DNA of 64,000 nt from Dysosmobacter sp. Marseille-Q4140 (GCA_018228705.1 CP073694.1:310001-374000), one strand, 5' to 3'; shown: positions 8,672-17,987, counted from the stretch's first letter. Notes: a model not told the origin generated them from the sequence alone. Program-made: numbers and translations.

Positions 8672-9148
8672 TCAACCCGCCGCCAGGCCCTGGAACAACC
8701 CCCACGGCGGGACCAGGAAGGTCAGCAGGACATAGCAGGCCGCCAGCAGCCCGCACAGAACCAGCCAGATCCGGGGGCGCCGGGCGCCGTCGGGGCCGAA
8801 GGCGATCCCTGCCGCCAGGGCGCCCGCCCAGACCGCAAGGCACAGCCGGCCGCTGCCGCCGGCGGCCAATATCGCCCCATTCAGCGCCACGGCTCCCAGG
8901 CTCGCCAGCACAGCCGCCGGCAAATCCCGGACCACAGGTCCCGGCGCCCGCCCCAGGCGGCAAGTCAGAAAGCAGACCCCCAGCATGGGCCAGAATACCA
9001 GCTTGCTCAGTTCCCAGGGACTTGCCCGCTGAGGCACCAGCACCGCCGCCGGACCGCTCCGGACCGTGCCGTGGAGCAGCAGAAGCACCAGTCCCAGCAG
9101 CACCGCGGCCAGATACCGCAGTGCCACCCGATCGATCGTATCTCTCAT
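8672..9148 (-). CDS. Hypothetical integral membrane protein
   Basis: 158 residues with about five hydrophobic segments (residues 10-25, 45-62, 78-95, 102-116 and 124-146 approximately). I do not recognise the family. No conserved catalytic motif is visible. The ATG at 9148 has GAGAGGTGA upstream. It lies between the lysC terminator and the UPF0237 gene on the same strand. No clear promoter was found, so it may be transcribed weakly from its own unrecognised signal. Confidence 0.6.
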   Translation of the reverse strand: MRDTIDRVALRYLAAVLLGLVLLLLHGTVRSGPAAVLVPQRASPWELSKLVFWPMLGVCFLTCRLGRAPGPVVRDLPAAVLASLGAVALNGAILAAGGSGRLCLAVWAGALAAGIAFGPDGARRPRIWLVLCGLLAACYVLLTFLVPPWGLFQGLAAG

Positions 9149-9207
9149 GGTCTCTCACCTCTCTCCACCGTATGCAGCAGCGGGGGCGGAAAGACCGAAG
9201 GACAAAC

Positions 9208-9233
9208 AGGACCGGGCCCGCGGGCCCGGTCCT
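9208..9233 (-). terminator. Terminator of the pheB-hom-lysC operon
   Basis: A perfect 26-nt palindrome (AGGACCGGGCCCG and its complement) lies 23 bp past the lysC stop. On the minus strand it is followed by TGTTTGTCC, a weak T-tract. Confidence 0.75.
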
Positions 9234-9255
9234 CCGGATCGGCAGACGCCGGTCC

Positions 9256-10467
9256 TCAGATCTCGTCAAAGAACTTGGCGTGGATGGCCTTGACGGCCTT
9301 GTTCACATCCTCCTCGTCCAGCAGCACGGAGACCCGGATCTCGGAGGTGTTGATCATCTGGATGTTGATGCCCGCCTCGTACAGGGCCTCAAACATCTTG
9401 GCGGCCACGCCGCAGTTGCTCATGAGCCCGGCGCCCACGATGGAGACCTTGCCGATCTGCTCGTCGGTCTCAATGTGGTCGAAGCGCAGAGCTTCCTTGT
9501 GCTCGCCCAGGATCTGCTCGGCCTCGGCCAGGTCCTTCTTATGTACGGTGAAGGTGATGTCCTTGGTCTCCTCCCGGCCGATGGACTGCAAAATGACGTC
9601 CACGTTGATGTTGTGCTTGCTCAAAAGGTCAAAGACCTGGAAGGCGACGCCGGGGTTGTGCTGCAGTCCGATCAGCGCCACGCGGGCGATGCTGGTGTCC
9701 TTGGCGACACCGGCGATATTGGTTTTTTCCACTTTGGTGACCTCCTTCACTTTCGTACCCGGCTTGCGCTCCAGGCTGGATACGACTTCCAAATTCACTC
9801 TGAACTTCTTGGCCAGCTCCACGCTGCGGTTGTGGAGGACCTGGGCGCCCTGGCTGGCCAGCTCCAGCATCTCGTCATAGGTGATCTCGTCCAGCTTGCG
9901 GGCGTTGGGAACGATGCGGGGATCGGTGGTGTAGACGCCGTCCACGTCGGTATAGATCTGGCACAAATCCGCCCGGAAGGCCGCCGCCAGCGCCACGGCG
10001 CTGGTATCGGATCCGCCGCGGCCCAGGGTGGTGACGTCACCGTTGCGGTCCACGCCCTGGAACCCGGTCACCAGCACGATCCGGTGCTGGTCCAGCTCCG
10101 ACTGGATGCGCTCGGAATCGATCTTCTTGATGCGGGCATCGGAGTGGACGGAAGTGGACTGGATCCCCACCTGCCACGCCGCCAGAGACACGCAGGGCAG
10201 CCCCATGGACTCCAGCGCCATGGCGCACAGGGCCACGGAGATCTGCTCGCCGGTGGACAGCAGCATATCCATCTCCCGCTTGGAGGCGTTGGGGTTGATC
10301 TCCTCCGCCTTGGCAATGAGATCATCGGTGGTATCGCCCTGGGCGGAAAGGACCACGATCACATCGTTGCCCTTGAGGTAAGTTTCTGCGATGATGCCGG
10401 CCACGTTCCGGATGCGCTGGGCATCCTTCACGCTGCTGCCGCCGAATTTCTGTACGATCAAGCTCAT
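9256..10467 (-). CDS. lysC: Aspartate kinase
   Basis: 403 residues, normal for the class II aspartokinases of Bacillota. The N-terminal VQKFGGSSVKD is the family signature. The catalytic domain runs to about residue 245, with GRGGSDTSAVALAAA near residue 150. Two ACT domains follow (about 265-403) and usually give feedback inhibition by lysine or threonine. It makes aspartyl phosphate for lysine, threonine, methionine and diaminopimelate. An alternative internal start for a separate beta subunit was not evident. It is the last gene of an operon with pheB and hom. Confidence 0.96.
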   Translation of the reverse strand: MSLIVQKFGGSSVKDAQRIRNVAGIIAETYLKGNDVIVVLSAQGDTTDDLIAKAEEINPNASKREMDMLLSTGEQISVALCAMALESMGLPCVSLAAWQVGIQSTSVHSDARIKKIDSERIQSELDQHRIVLVTGFQGVDRNGDVTTLGRGGSDTSAVALAAAFRADLCQIYTDVDGVYTTDPRIVPNARKLDEITYDEMLELASQGAQVLHNRSVELAKKFRVNLEVVSSLERKPGTKVKEVTKVEKTNIAGVAKDTSIARVALIGLQHNPGVAFQVFDLLSKHNINVDVILQSIGREETKDITFTVHKKDLAEAEQILGEHKEALRFDHIETDEQIGKVSIVGAGLMSNCGVAAKMFEALYEAGINIQMINTSEIRVSVLLDEEDVNKAVKAIHAKFFDEI

Positions 10468-10539
10468 AGCGTTTCCTCTTTTACCTGAAATTGTTTGCCG
10501 CCGCTACACCAGTATACACACCCGGCGGCGGTTTGGGAA

Positions 10540-11733
10540 TCAGCCCAGCACCCGCATGCAGGCCAGCACGTTCAGGGACTTGGCCCGGCGGGCGGCGTCC
10601 TCGCCGCTGACGGAATCCGTCAGGAAGGCGGTCTCGCCGTCCTCACTGAGAACCTCCACCTGACCGAAGGCCATGGCAGCGTCGGTGAGGCTGCCCTCGA
10701 TGCGGAAATAGTACCGGGTGTGGAGCTCCATGGGGTCGCGGAACCCGGCGGGATCGGCCTCCCAGCCGATCTCCTCCCGGCGGGGACTGGCCTGGAGGGC
10801 CTCCATCACGTCCGCCACGCAGGCGGAGGCGGTGGGCAGTTCTCCGGCACCGCGGCCGTAGAACATGACCTCGCCGGTGGCATTGCCCTTGACCACCACG
10901 GCGTTGTACACATCCTCCACATTGGCCAGGGGGTGCTCCTCCGGAATCAAGTGGGGCGCCACATAGGCGGTACGTCCGCCGCCCGGCAGCCGCAGGCACC
11001 GGCCCAGAAGCTTCACCCGGTAGCCGGCCCGCTGGGCGATGCGCACATCCCGCAGGGACAGCTTGGAGATACCCTCCATAGGCACTGCAGCAGGATCCAC
11101 CTGGCTGCCGAAGGCCAGGTCCGCCAGAATGCAGATCTTGCGGCCGGCATCGATGCCCTCCACGTCGGCAGTGGGGTCCGCCTCGGCATAGCCCTTGGCC
11201 TGGGCCTCCCGCAGGGCATCGGAGAAAAAGGCACCGGTGCGGACCATGCGGGTGAGGATATAGTTGCTGGTGCCGTTCAAAATGCCGTAGATCTCATCGA
11301 TGCGGTTGGCCGCCATACACTGGGTCAACGGGTGCAGCACCGGGATGCCGCCGCCCACGCTGGCCTCGAAGAGGTAGTTGACGTTTTTCTTCCGGGCCAG
11401 CGCCAGCAGTTCCGAGCCCTTTTCCGCCACCAGCTGCTTGTTGGCGGTGACCACGTGCTTGCCGGCGTTCAATGCCCGCCTGGTGTACTCATAGGCCGCC
11501 TCCACACCGCCGATGGTCTCCACCACCACCCGGATGGAGTCGTCCTCCTCGATACGCTTGAAATCATCTGTCATCAGCTGGCGGTAGGGCCCGTCCTGGA
11601 AATGCCGGACCAGGATGGTCTTGACCTGAAGGGGCTCTCCCAGCTTCCGCTCGATCTGCTTGGCATTTTCCGCCACCACCTTGGCAACGCCCGTTCCCAC
11701 GGTGCCAAGGCCCATAATCGCAATCTGTATCAT
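10540..11733 (-). CDS. hom: Homoserine dehydrogenase
   Basis: 397 residues. GLGTVGTGVAKVV (residues 8-20) is the NAD(P)-binding loop. VVTANKQLVAEKG and the catalytic region GILNGTSNYILTRM (near residue 148) and EADPTADVEGIDAG are typical of the family. The C-terminal 80 residues resemble a regulatory ACT domain but are shorter than in B. subtilis Hom. The enzyme reduces aspartate semialdehyde to homoserine. GGAAGGAG precedes the ATG. The gene lies 18 bp downstream of pheB and 72 bp upstream of lysC, so one transcript links the aspartate pathway entry and branch steps. Confidence 0.95.
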   Translation of the reverse strand: MIQIAIMGLGTVGTGVAKVVAENAKQIERKLGEPLQVKTILVRHFQDGPYRQLMTDDFKRIEEDDSIRVVVETIGGVEAAYEYTRRALNAGKHVVTANKQLVAEKGSELLALARKKNVNYLFEASVGGGIPVLHPLTQCMAANRIDEIYGILNGTSNYILTRMVRTGAFFSDALREAQAKGYAEADPTADVEGIDAGRKICILADLAFGSQVDPAAVPMEGISKLSLRDVRIAQRAGYRVKLLGRCLRLPGGGRTAYVAPHLIPEEHPLANVEDVYNAVVVKGNATGEVMFYGRGAGELPTASACVADVMEALQASPRREEIGWEADPAGFRDPMELHTRYYFRIEGSLTDAAMAFGQVEVLSEDGETAFLTDSVSGEDAARRAKSLNVLACMRVLG

Positions 11734-11751
11734 CGCCGTTCTCCTTCCGGT

Positions 11752-12192
11752 TTATCCCGCCAGAACCTCAAACTTCACCACGCCCTCCACTGCGGCCACG
11801 TCCGAGAGCAGCTGCTCCAGCGTCTCGGCCATGCCGCTGGTTTCGGCGGAGATGGTGACAGCGGCGCAGCCGTTGGTGGGAATGGACTGGTTGATGGTCA
11901 GGATGTTGGCACCGGAGGTGGCAAACACCGACAGCACCCGGCTGAGAACGCCAGTGTTGTCCTTGAGCATCCCGTAGAAGGTGATGATATGCTCCGACTT
12001 CATGTCGTTGAAGGGCTGGACCGAGTCCTTGTACTTGTAGAACGCGCTGCGGCTGATGCCCGCCATCCGGGTGGCAGCACCCACAGTGGCCGCCTCGCCG
12101 GTCTGCATCATCCGCTTGGCCTCCGCCACCTTTACAAAAATCTCCGGCAGGGCCTCTGCCGCCACGATGTAATATCGGATCTCTCTCGCCAT
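11752..12192 (-). CDS. pheB: ACT domain-containing protein PheB (UPF0735)
   Basis: 146 residues. The N-terminal part (GAATRMAGISRSAFYKYKDSV region cut here as GISRSAFYKYKD, residues 46-57) looks like a helix-turn-helix. The C-terminal half (from about residue 70) is an ACT domain with DNTGVLSRVLSVFA. This combination defines UPF0735/PheB, found beside hom or pheA in Bacillota and thought to be regulatory. It is the first gene of the operon, with a TTGCAT-17-TAAGAT promoter about 40 bp upstream. GGGAGG precedes the ATG. Confidence 0.9.
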   Translation of the reverse strand: MAREIRYYIVAAEALPEIFVKVAEAKRMMQTGEAATVGAATRMAGISRSAFYKYKDSVQPFNDMKSEHIITFYGMLKDNTGVLSRVLSVFATSGANILTINQSIPTNGCAAVTISAETSGMAETLEQLLSDVAAVEGVVKFEVLAG

Positions 12193-12233
12193 TTCGTCCG
12201 CCTCCCATGGTCAAATGTCTTCCAACGTCGACC

Positions 12234-12262
12234 ATCTTAACATACTTTTGTCGCTGATGCAA
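12234..12262 (-). promoter_or_regulatory. Promoter of pheB-hom-lysC
   Basis: On the minus strand TTGCAT (12257-12262), 17-bp spacer, TAAGAT (12234-12239). The start is expected near 12227, 35 nt before the pheB ATG. Confidence 0.78.
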
Positions 12263-12340
12263 CCGAAACGTCGAAAAATCTTTTGGGGAAAACGGGGAAT
12301 ATCCCCAGGGCTCTGTCCGTCCATGGTGGGCAAAATGCCG

Positions 12341-12378
12341 GGAAAATGGGAGACTGCCCGAAAATGGGCAGTCTCCCA
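12341..12378 (-). terminator. Terminator of the ddl-to-aminopeptidase operon
   Basis: A perfect 13-bp stem (TGGGAGACTGCCC, 12347-12359, with 12366-12378) has a 6-nt loop and is followed on the minus strand by TTTTCC. It lies 30 bp past the aminopeptidase stop. Confidence 0.85.
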
Positions 12379-12407
12379 CAGGTCCACAGTCTGTCTTTGA
12401 GGGGTGA

Positions 12408-13814
12408 TCAGCGCTCCGCCCGGTAGACGGCGGCCATCCCCTTGTAGGTCTCGTAGCAGTCCAGCTTGGACACCACCTCGAAGGGCGCGTGCATGCTCAG
12501 CACCGGAACGCCGGCGTCCAGAGTGGTGATGTTGCGGTTGGCCATATACATAGCCACGGTGCCGCCGCCGCCGGCGTCCACCTTGCCCAGCTCCGCGATC
12601 TGCCAGATCACGCCGGAGCGGTCGAAGAGGCCGCGGACGTAGGCCACGGTCTCGGCGTCGGCGTCGGAGGCCCCGGACTTGCCCCGGGCGCCGGTGTACT
12701 TGCAAAGGCCGATGCCGTAGTTGAGGTAGGCGGCGTTGCGCTTTTCAAAGACCTCGGCGAAGTTGGGGTCGAAGGCGGCGGTCACGTCGGCGCTGAGGCA
12801 GAAAGAGCCCTCGTAGCAGCTGCGCAGGGCCGCGCCCTGGACCTCGCACAGGTCCTCCATAAAGGTGTCGAAAGCGGCGGACTGCATGCCCGTCACGCCG
12901 TCGGAGCCGATCTCCTCCTTGTCCGCCAGGACGCACACGGCAGTGCGCGCCGGGGTCTCCTCCAGGTCCAGCAGGGCCCGCAGGGCGGCGTAGCCGCACA
13001 CCCGGTCGTCGTGGCCGTAGGCGCCGATCATGCTGCGGTCCAGGCCGATGTCGCAGGCGGTCACCGCCGGCACCGCCTCCAGCTCCGCGGAGGTGAAGTC
13101 GTCCTCGGTGATGCCGTACTTCTCGTTGAGCAGCTGCATCACCGCCAGCTTCACCCGGCCGGACTCCTCGCTGTCCCCGATGGGGCGGCTGCCCAGCAGC
13201 AGGTTCAGCGTCTCGCCGGGCACCGCCTCGCCCAGGGGCTTCTTGTTCTGCTCCATGCCCAGGTGGGGCAGCAGATCTGTGATGACCAGCCGGGGATCGC
13301 CGGGGTCCGCGCCGATGTGGACGCGGACACTGGTGCCATCCGCCAGGGCCACCACGCCGTGGAGCTCCAGGGGCACGGTGACCCACTGGTACTTGCGGAT
13401 ACCGCCGTAGTAGTGGGTCTTGAAATAGGCCAGCTCCCCGTCCTCATAGAGGGGGTTGGGCTTGAGGTCCAGACGGGGGGCGTCGATGTGGGCCGCGGCG
13501 ATCTGCACGCCCTGGCTCAGGGGCGCCTTGCCGATGCGGGCCAGCATCACCGCCTTGCCCCGGTTGCAGCGGTACACCTTGTCGCCGGGGGCCAGGGCCT
13601 GGCCCCGCTCATAGGGGCGGTAGCCGGCCTGCTCTGCCAGGCGGATCACCTCCGCGGCGCACAGCCGCTCGGTCTTGCCGGCGTCCAGAAAGGCCTTGTA
13701 ATCGGCGCAGTATGCCTCCATAGCCGCCCGCTCCGCCTCCGGCGCGCGGTCATAGCCGTTCTTCCGCTTGGAAAGCAGCTGCTCCTTCAGCTGCTTGTAC
13801 TCACTCTTTTCCAT
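12408..13814 (-). CDS. M18 family aspartyl aminopeptidase
   Basis: 468 residues, a usual length for M18 metallopeptidases. The zinc ligands sit in AAAHIDAPRLD (near residue 107), DKEEIGSDGVTGM (near residue 300) and YGHDDRVCG (near 265). M18 enzymes remove N-terminal acidic residues from peptides in the cytoplasm and assemble as dodecamers. The start overlaps the end of the TsaC-CoaE fusion gene by 14 nt, with GGAGGAAAAAGCCC ahead of the ATG. It is the last gene of the long leftward operon and a terminator follows. Confidence 0.92.
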   Translation of the reverse strand: MEKSEYKQLKEQLLSKRKNGYDRAPEAERAAMEAYCADYKAFLDAGKTERLCAAEVIRLAEQAGYRPYERGQALAPGDKVYRCNRGKAVMLARIGKAPLSQGVQIAAAHIDAPRLDLKPNPLYEDGELAYFKTHYYGGIRKYQWVTVPLELHGVVALADGTSVRVHIGADPGDPRLVITDLLPHLGMEQNKKPLGEAVPGETLNLLLGSRPIGDSEESGRVKLAVMQLLNEKYGITEDDFTSAELEAVPAVTACDIGLDRSMIGAYGHDDRVCGYAALRALLDLEETPARTAVCVLADKEEIGSDGVTGMQSAAFDTFMEDLCEVQGAALRSCYEGSFCLSADVTAAFDPNFAEVFEKRNAAYLNYGIGLCKYTGARGKSGASDADAETVAYVRGLFDRSGVIWQIAELGKVDAGGGGTVAMYMANRNITTLDAGVPVLSMHAPFEVVSKLDCYETYKGMAAVYRAER

Positions 13815-15471
13815 GGGCTTTTTCCTCCTTGATGGTCTCGATCAGCCGCGCGAAGAAGCGCTTCGCCTCCGCCTCGAAGGCCTCGGCGCTGTCGGCGGCG
13901 TTGTTCAGCTCCAGATCGCACCGCTCCCGGTAGTATTCGTCGGGCTTCTGGGCGGAGATCCGCAGCCGGGCGTATTGCTCGGAGATATTGTCCCGGGCCA
14001 TGATCCGCCGGACCCGCAGCTCCAGCGGCGCCGTCAGGGCGATGGTCCGGTCGCACAGCCGGTCCAGGCCGCCCTCCAGCAGGCTGATGGCGTCGATGGC
14101 CACCAGGCCGCCGGCATTGTCCGCCAGCCGCTGGCGCAGTTCCGGCTCCATATAGCGGAACACGATGGCGTTGAGCCGCTCCAGCCGCTCCTTGCTGGCA
14201 AAGACCTCCTGGCCCAGGCGCTGGCGGTCCAGCCGGCCGTCGGCGGCAAACACGCCTGGGAAGGCGTTGCCGATCTCCTGGCGCAGGTCCTGGTCCGCAT
14301 CCAGCATCTGATGATACAGGGCGTCGCAGTCAATGGTCACCGCGCCCAGGGACTCCAGGGCCCGCAGGGCGCTGGTCTTGCCGGCGCCGGTGCCGCCGGT
14401 GAGGCCCAGCACCACCGGCTCCGCCTCCGCCTCCAGCACGTGGAAGCCGGCGGCCTTTTTCAGCCGGTTACCGATGGCAAGGCCCAGCCCGCGGTTGTCA
14501 GGGCATTGGGCGTAGATCTCCGTGACGGCGGAGCCGTCGAAGAAGCGCAGAGCGTCAAAGACCCGCTGGGCCTGGGACAGCTTGTCGGCAGAGGCGCCCA
14601 GTGTCTGGACCACCTGGTCCGGGAAGAGGTGAGCGTACTCGTCGAAGCAGATGACGCCGGAGGTGGGGCCCACCCGCTGGGCAATGACCTGGGCGGACTT
14701 CTCCGGCTTGCCAGTGACCACGGTGACCGGCGCCTTGGGGGCGTAGTGACGGTACTTCATGCCCGGAGCCCGGGGCTTCTCCCCCTCCGCCAGGGTGCCG
14801 GTGACGGCCTTGTCCACCTCGATCTTGCCGATGAGACGCTCCAGCTCCTCCAGAGGCAGTCCGCCGGGGCGCAGCAGCCGGGGCGGATCGCAGGTCAGAT
14901 CCAGGATCGTGGACTCCACACCCACGGAACAGGGTCCGCCGTCCACCACGCCGGCGATCTTGCCGTCCATATCCTCCAGCACGTCCTGTGCGGTGGTGCA
15001 GCTGGGCCGGCCGGAGGTGTTGGCGCTGGGAGCCGCAATGGGCACCCCTGCCTCCCGGATGATGGCCAGGGTCACTGGGTGGTTGGGGCAGCGGACGCCC
15101 ACGGTGTCCAATCCGGCGGTGGTCTGATCCGGGATGATGGGCTTGCGCTTGAGGATCATGGTCAGCGGGCCGGGCCAGAACTTCCTGGCCAGCACATAGG
15201 CCAGGGGCGGCACGTCGCTGCAATAGCGGGCCAGCCACTGCTGGCCGGTGACGTGGATGATGAGGGGGTTGTCCTGGGGACGGCCCTTTGCCTCGAAGAT
15301 GCGGCGGACCGCATCGGCGTCCAGGGCGTTGGCCCCCAGACCGTACACCGTCTCCGTGGGGATACCCAGGAGGCCGCCCTCCCGCAGGATCTTCGCCGCG
15401 GAGTAGATCTTGTCGTCGATGGCCTTCTGCTGGCCCTTGGTGTCCCGCAGGTCAAAATACAATGTGTGCAT
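13801..15471 (-). CDS. Fusion: threonylcarbamoyl-AMP synthase (TsaC/Sua5) with dephospho-CoA kinase (CoaE)
   Basis: 556 residues in one uninterrupted frame. Residues 1-200 are a YrdC/TsaC domain (GIPTETVYGLGANALDADAV, KGRPQDNPLIIHV, APSANTSGRPS). Residues 210-345 match the Sua5 C-terminal domain (PGMKYRHYAPKAP). From residue 355 on the chain is a P-loop kinase, with GLTGGTGAGKTSALRALE, DCDALYHQML and RVRRIMARD, all CoaE landmarks. TsaC makes the threonylcarbamoyl-AMP used for t6A in tRNA. CoaE phosphorylates dephospho-CoA, the last CoA step. Both halves keep their motifs, so both activities are expected. GAGGCGAAGC precedes the ATG. TsaE and TsaB, which act after TsaC, are encoded 9 kb away in this window. 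Confidence 0.92.
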   Translation of the reverse strand: MHTLYFDLRDTKGQQKAIDDKIYSAAKILREGGLLGIPTETVYGLGANALDADAVRRIFEAKGRPQDNPLIIHVTGQQWLARYCSDVPPLAYVLARKFWPGPLTMILKRKPIIPDQTTAGLDTVGVRCPNHPVTLAIIREAGVPIAAPSANTSGRPSCTTAQDVLEDMDGKIAGVVDGGPCSVGVESTILDLTCDPPRLLRPGGLPLEELERLIGKIEVDKAVTGTLAEGEKPRAPGMKYRHYAPKAPVTVVTGKPEKSAQVIAQRVGPTSGVICFDEYAHLFPDQVVQTLGASADKLSQAQRVFDALRFFDGSAVTEIYAQCPDNRGLGLAIGNRLKKAAGFHVLEAEAEPVVLGLTGGTGAGKTSALRALESLGAVTIDCDALYHQMLDADQDLRQEIGNAFPGVFAADGRLDRQRLGQEVFASKERLERLNAIVFRYMEPELRQRLADNAGGLVAIDAISLLEGGLDRLCDRTIALTAPLELRVRRIMARDNISEQYARLRISAQKPDEYYRERCDLELNNAADSAEAFEAEAKRFFARLIETIKEEKAHGKE

Positions 15472-15534
15472 ATGCTTCGCCTCTATCTCTCTGAACTCCG
15501 GCGGCTGCGTGCCTCCGGTCTTTTCAACGCGTTC

Positions 15535-16602
15535 TCATTCCACCCCGGCGCCGCTTTGCAGCCGCTCCGCCCGGTCGGCGGTGACCAGGGCCTCGATCAG
15601 CTCCTCCAGATCGCCGTCCATGAAGGCGTCCAGTTTGTAGAGCGTCAGTCCGATGCGGTGGTCCGTCACCCGGCCCTGGGGGAAGTTGTAGGTCCGCACC
15701 CGCTGGCTGCGGTCGCCGCTGCCCACCTGGCTGCGGCGCTCGGCGGCGGTGGCCTCGGCCTGCCTCTGCCGCTCCAGGTCGTAGAGCCGGGAGCGCAGGA
15801 CCTTCATGGCCTTGTCCTTGTTCTTGTACTGGCTCCGCTCGTCCTGGCACTCCACCACCAGCCCCGTGGGCAGATGGGTGATACGGATGGCAGACTCGGT
15901 CTTGTTGACATGCTGGCCTCCGGCGCCGGAGGAGCGGTAGGTATCGATCTGCAGGTCCTTGGGGTCGATGGCAACATCCACCTCCTCCGCCTCCCGCAGC
16001 ACCGCCACGGTGGCGGCGCTGGTCTGGATGCGGCCGCTGCTCTCCGTCACCGGCACCCGCTGGACCCGGTGGACACCGGACTCGAACTTCAGCCGGGACC
16101 AGGCGCCCTGGCCCTCGATCATCAGACTGCACTCCTTGACGCCGCCCAACTCTGTGTCGCTGCGGCTCATGACCTCCGCGCTCCAGCCCCGGCGCTGGAC
16201 ATACATGGTGTACATCCGCAGGAGGTCCGCGGCGAACAGAGCCGCCTCCTCCCCGCCGGTGCCCGCCCGGATCTCCAGCAGCACGCCCCGGTCGTCGTCC
16301 GGGTCCTTCGGCAGCAGCAAAAGCCGCAGCTGCTCCTCCAGCCGCCCCAGCTCCTCCTGGGCGGCAGCGAACTCCGCTTTTGCCATCTCCCGCAGGTCCG
16401 GGTCGGCAAGCATCTCCTCTGCCCCGTCCCGGTCGGACTTCGCCCGGCACCAAGCCCTCCAGGCCTCCGCCACCGGCGTCAGCTCCTTCAGCTCCCGGGT
16501 GACGGTCCGTAGTTTCTCTGCGTCGCCGTAGACCGCCGGATCCGCCAGCTGGGCCTCCAGGTCCTCACAGCGCAGGGCAATGGCCTTCACTTTTTCCAGC
16601 AT
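15535..16602 (-). CDS. prfA: Peptide chain release factor 1
   Basis: 355 residues, complete. The stop-codon recognition motif of RF1 is PVT (residues 184-186), so this reads UAA/UAG rather than UGA. The catalytic GGQ is at 228-230 within [16 protein letters not shown] notable difference lies at residue 193: GRIQTS instead of the GRIHTS found in E. coli and B. subtilis RF1, where the His stacks against the stop codon. The codon is CAG, an unambiguous Gln. PrmC, the usual Gln methyltransferase of the GGQ motif, is not next to it here. It lies in the middle of the leftward operon. Confidence 0.95.
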   Translation of the reverse strand: MLEKVKAIALRCEDLEAQLADPAVYGDAEKLRTVTRELKELTPVAEAWRAWCRAKSDRDGAEEMLADPDLREMAKAEFAAAQEELGRLEEQLRLLLLPKDPDDDRGVLLEIRAGTGGEEAALFAADLLRMYTMYVQRRGWSAEVMSRSDTELGGVKECSLMIEGQGAWSRLKFESGVHRVQRVPVTESSGRIQTSAATVAVLREAEEVDVAIDPKDLQIDTYRSSGAGGQHVNKTESAIRITHLPTGLVVECQDERSQYKNKDKAMKVLRSRLYDLERQRQAEATAAERRSQVGSGDRSQRVRTYNFPQGRVTDHRIGLTLYKLDAFMDGDLEELIEALVTADRAERLQSGAGVE

Positions 16603-16643
16603 GGGACCGCTCCTCTCCTGTGGATTTCACAAAAGGGCGCAGT

Positions 16644-17135
16644 CTACCGCTCCGCCGCCAGCAGCTCCCGGACCTGACGTAAAAACTCCTCCTGCCAGAA
16701 AGCGCTTCCCACGTCTCCGCTGCGCAGAGATACCGCTGCCGTGTGGCCGGCAGGCACATACTGGTCCATCTGGCGGTAGACTTCCGCGTATTTGTTCTTG
16801 CTGCTGCGGGTGATGACATAGGCCGTCTGTGGCAGCTTCTTCCCGTGGGCCTTCAAAAACGCCCGCATGACGGCGCTGCACCGCCCGGCCCACACCGGCG
16901 TGCCCAAAATCACCAGCCGGTATTTGGGCAGTCCCTGCCCGGTCTGGAAGGACAGCAGCGGCTCCGTGGTCCGGCGCATGGCGTCCCGGCCGCAGCGGAT
17001 CCAGCCCCGCAGGCCGCCGCGGTCCACGCCGTCCCGCAGTTCCAGCAGCTCCGCGTCCAGAGCCTCGGCAATCTCCTCCATGGCCTTCTTGGTGTTCCCC
17101 GTCCGGGAGTAATAGATACATAAGATGTCTTTCAT
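16644..17135 (-). CDS. Flavodoxin-like protein
   Basis: 163 residues. The N-terminus ILCIYYSRTGNTKKAME (residues 3-19) is the FMN phosphate-binding loop of flavodoxins. VILGTPVWAGRCSAVMRAFL carries the second FMN contact loop. The start was set at 17135 because GGAGG (17141-17145) lies at correct distance from this ATG, while the ATG four codons earlier overlaps that site. No cysteine cluster is present. It probably carries electrons for a cytoplasmic reductase. It sits between ydcF-like and prfA genes, an uninformative context. Confidence 0.82.
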   Translation of the reverse strand: MKDILCIYYSRTGNTKKAMEEIAEALDAELLELRDGVDRGGLRGWIRCGRDAMRRTTEPLLSFQTGQGLPKYRLVILGTPVWAGRCSAVMRAFLKAHGKKLPQTAYVITRSSKNKYAEVYRQMDQYVPAGHTAAVSLRSGDVGSAFWQEEFLRQVRELLAAER

Positions 17136-17159
17136 GGGTTCCTCCACATAATGAAACGC

Positions 17160-17987
17160 TCAGTCCAGCAGGAAGCTCTTCACCATGGCGAAGGCCTCCC
17201 GCAGGTAGTAGTTGATCTCCAGATGGGCCCAGGGCAGCGCCGCGCCCACGCCCACAGTGTCGCCGTAGCCGTTCCGGGCGGCCAGAAGCCCCGCCCGGGC
17301 CAGGTGGAAGTCATTGGTGACCACCGCCACCGTATCCGCGGCCGGGTCCACCCCCGCCTCCTCCAAAAGGGGCCTGGAGAGGGCGAAATTCTCCGCTGTA
17401 TTGGAGGCGGATTCCTCCAGAATGAGCCGCTCCGCCGCCACGCCCCGGGCCGCCAGGTAGTCGTACATACACTGCGCCTCGGAGATCTCCTCCCCGTAAC
17501 CCCGGCCGCCGGTCAAAACCGCCGGGATATCCGGGTGGGCCGTGAGATAGTCCAGTGCCGCATCCAGCCGGGTCTTGAGGGACAGCGACGGCTCAGTGCC
17601 GTTGACCCCGGCGCCCAGGACGATCACCGCGCCGGCGCTCTCCTCCGGCGGGGCCTTGCACCCCTCATGGATCACAAAGATCTCGATCAGCGCCAGGGGG
17701 ATCAGCACCAGCGCCAAGGCGGCCCGGAAGACCAGCCGGCACCGCCGGCCGGCTCTGGACCGGCGGGCCCAGCGCCGGAGATACTCCCCTGCCGTCAGCG
17801 CCGCCGCCAAGGCCAGCAGCAGGAAGCCGGAAAACCGGATACCCAGGCCGCGCAGCAGCACCAGGGCGAGCCCCACCGCGGCGCATACCACTGCGGCGGT
17901 CAGGACAGTCTGGCCCCGCTGGCGCCGGGCGCCCTTGTAACGGTCATATCTGTACAGGGGTCTGGCTTTATCCCTCTGCCTCCTCAC
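17160..17987 (-). CDS. YdcF family membrane protein (DUF218)
   Basis: 275 residues. Three hydrophobic segments occupy about residues 27-46, 52-66 and 88-107. The DUF218 domain follows outside the membrane: AVIVLGAGVNGTEPS (about residue 119), LTGGRGYGEEISEAQCM (about 158) and ESASNTAENFALS (about 190). These are the landmarks of the SanA/YdcF/ElyC group, which is linked to envelope biogenesis and vancomycin resistance, biochemical reaction unsettled. The likely start is GTG at 17987, with GGGAGC upstream and overlapping the ABC-F gene by 20 nt. Its place right after ddl and murF fits an envelope role. Confidence 0.85.
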   Translation of the reverse strand: MRRQRDKARPLYRYDRYKGARRQRGQTVLTAAVVCAAVGLALVLLRGLGIRFSGFLLLALAAALTAGEYLRRWARRSRAGRRCRLVFRAALALVLIPLALIEIFVIHEGCKAPPEESAGAVIVLGAGVNGTEPSLSLKTRLDAALDYLTAHPDIPAVLTGGRGYGEEISEAQCMYDYLAARGVAAERLILEESASNTAENFALSRPLLEEAGVDPAADTVAVVTNDFHLARAGLLAARNGYGDTVGVGAALPWAHLEINYYLREAFAMVKSFLLD

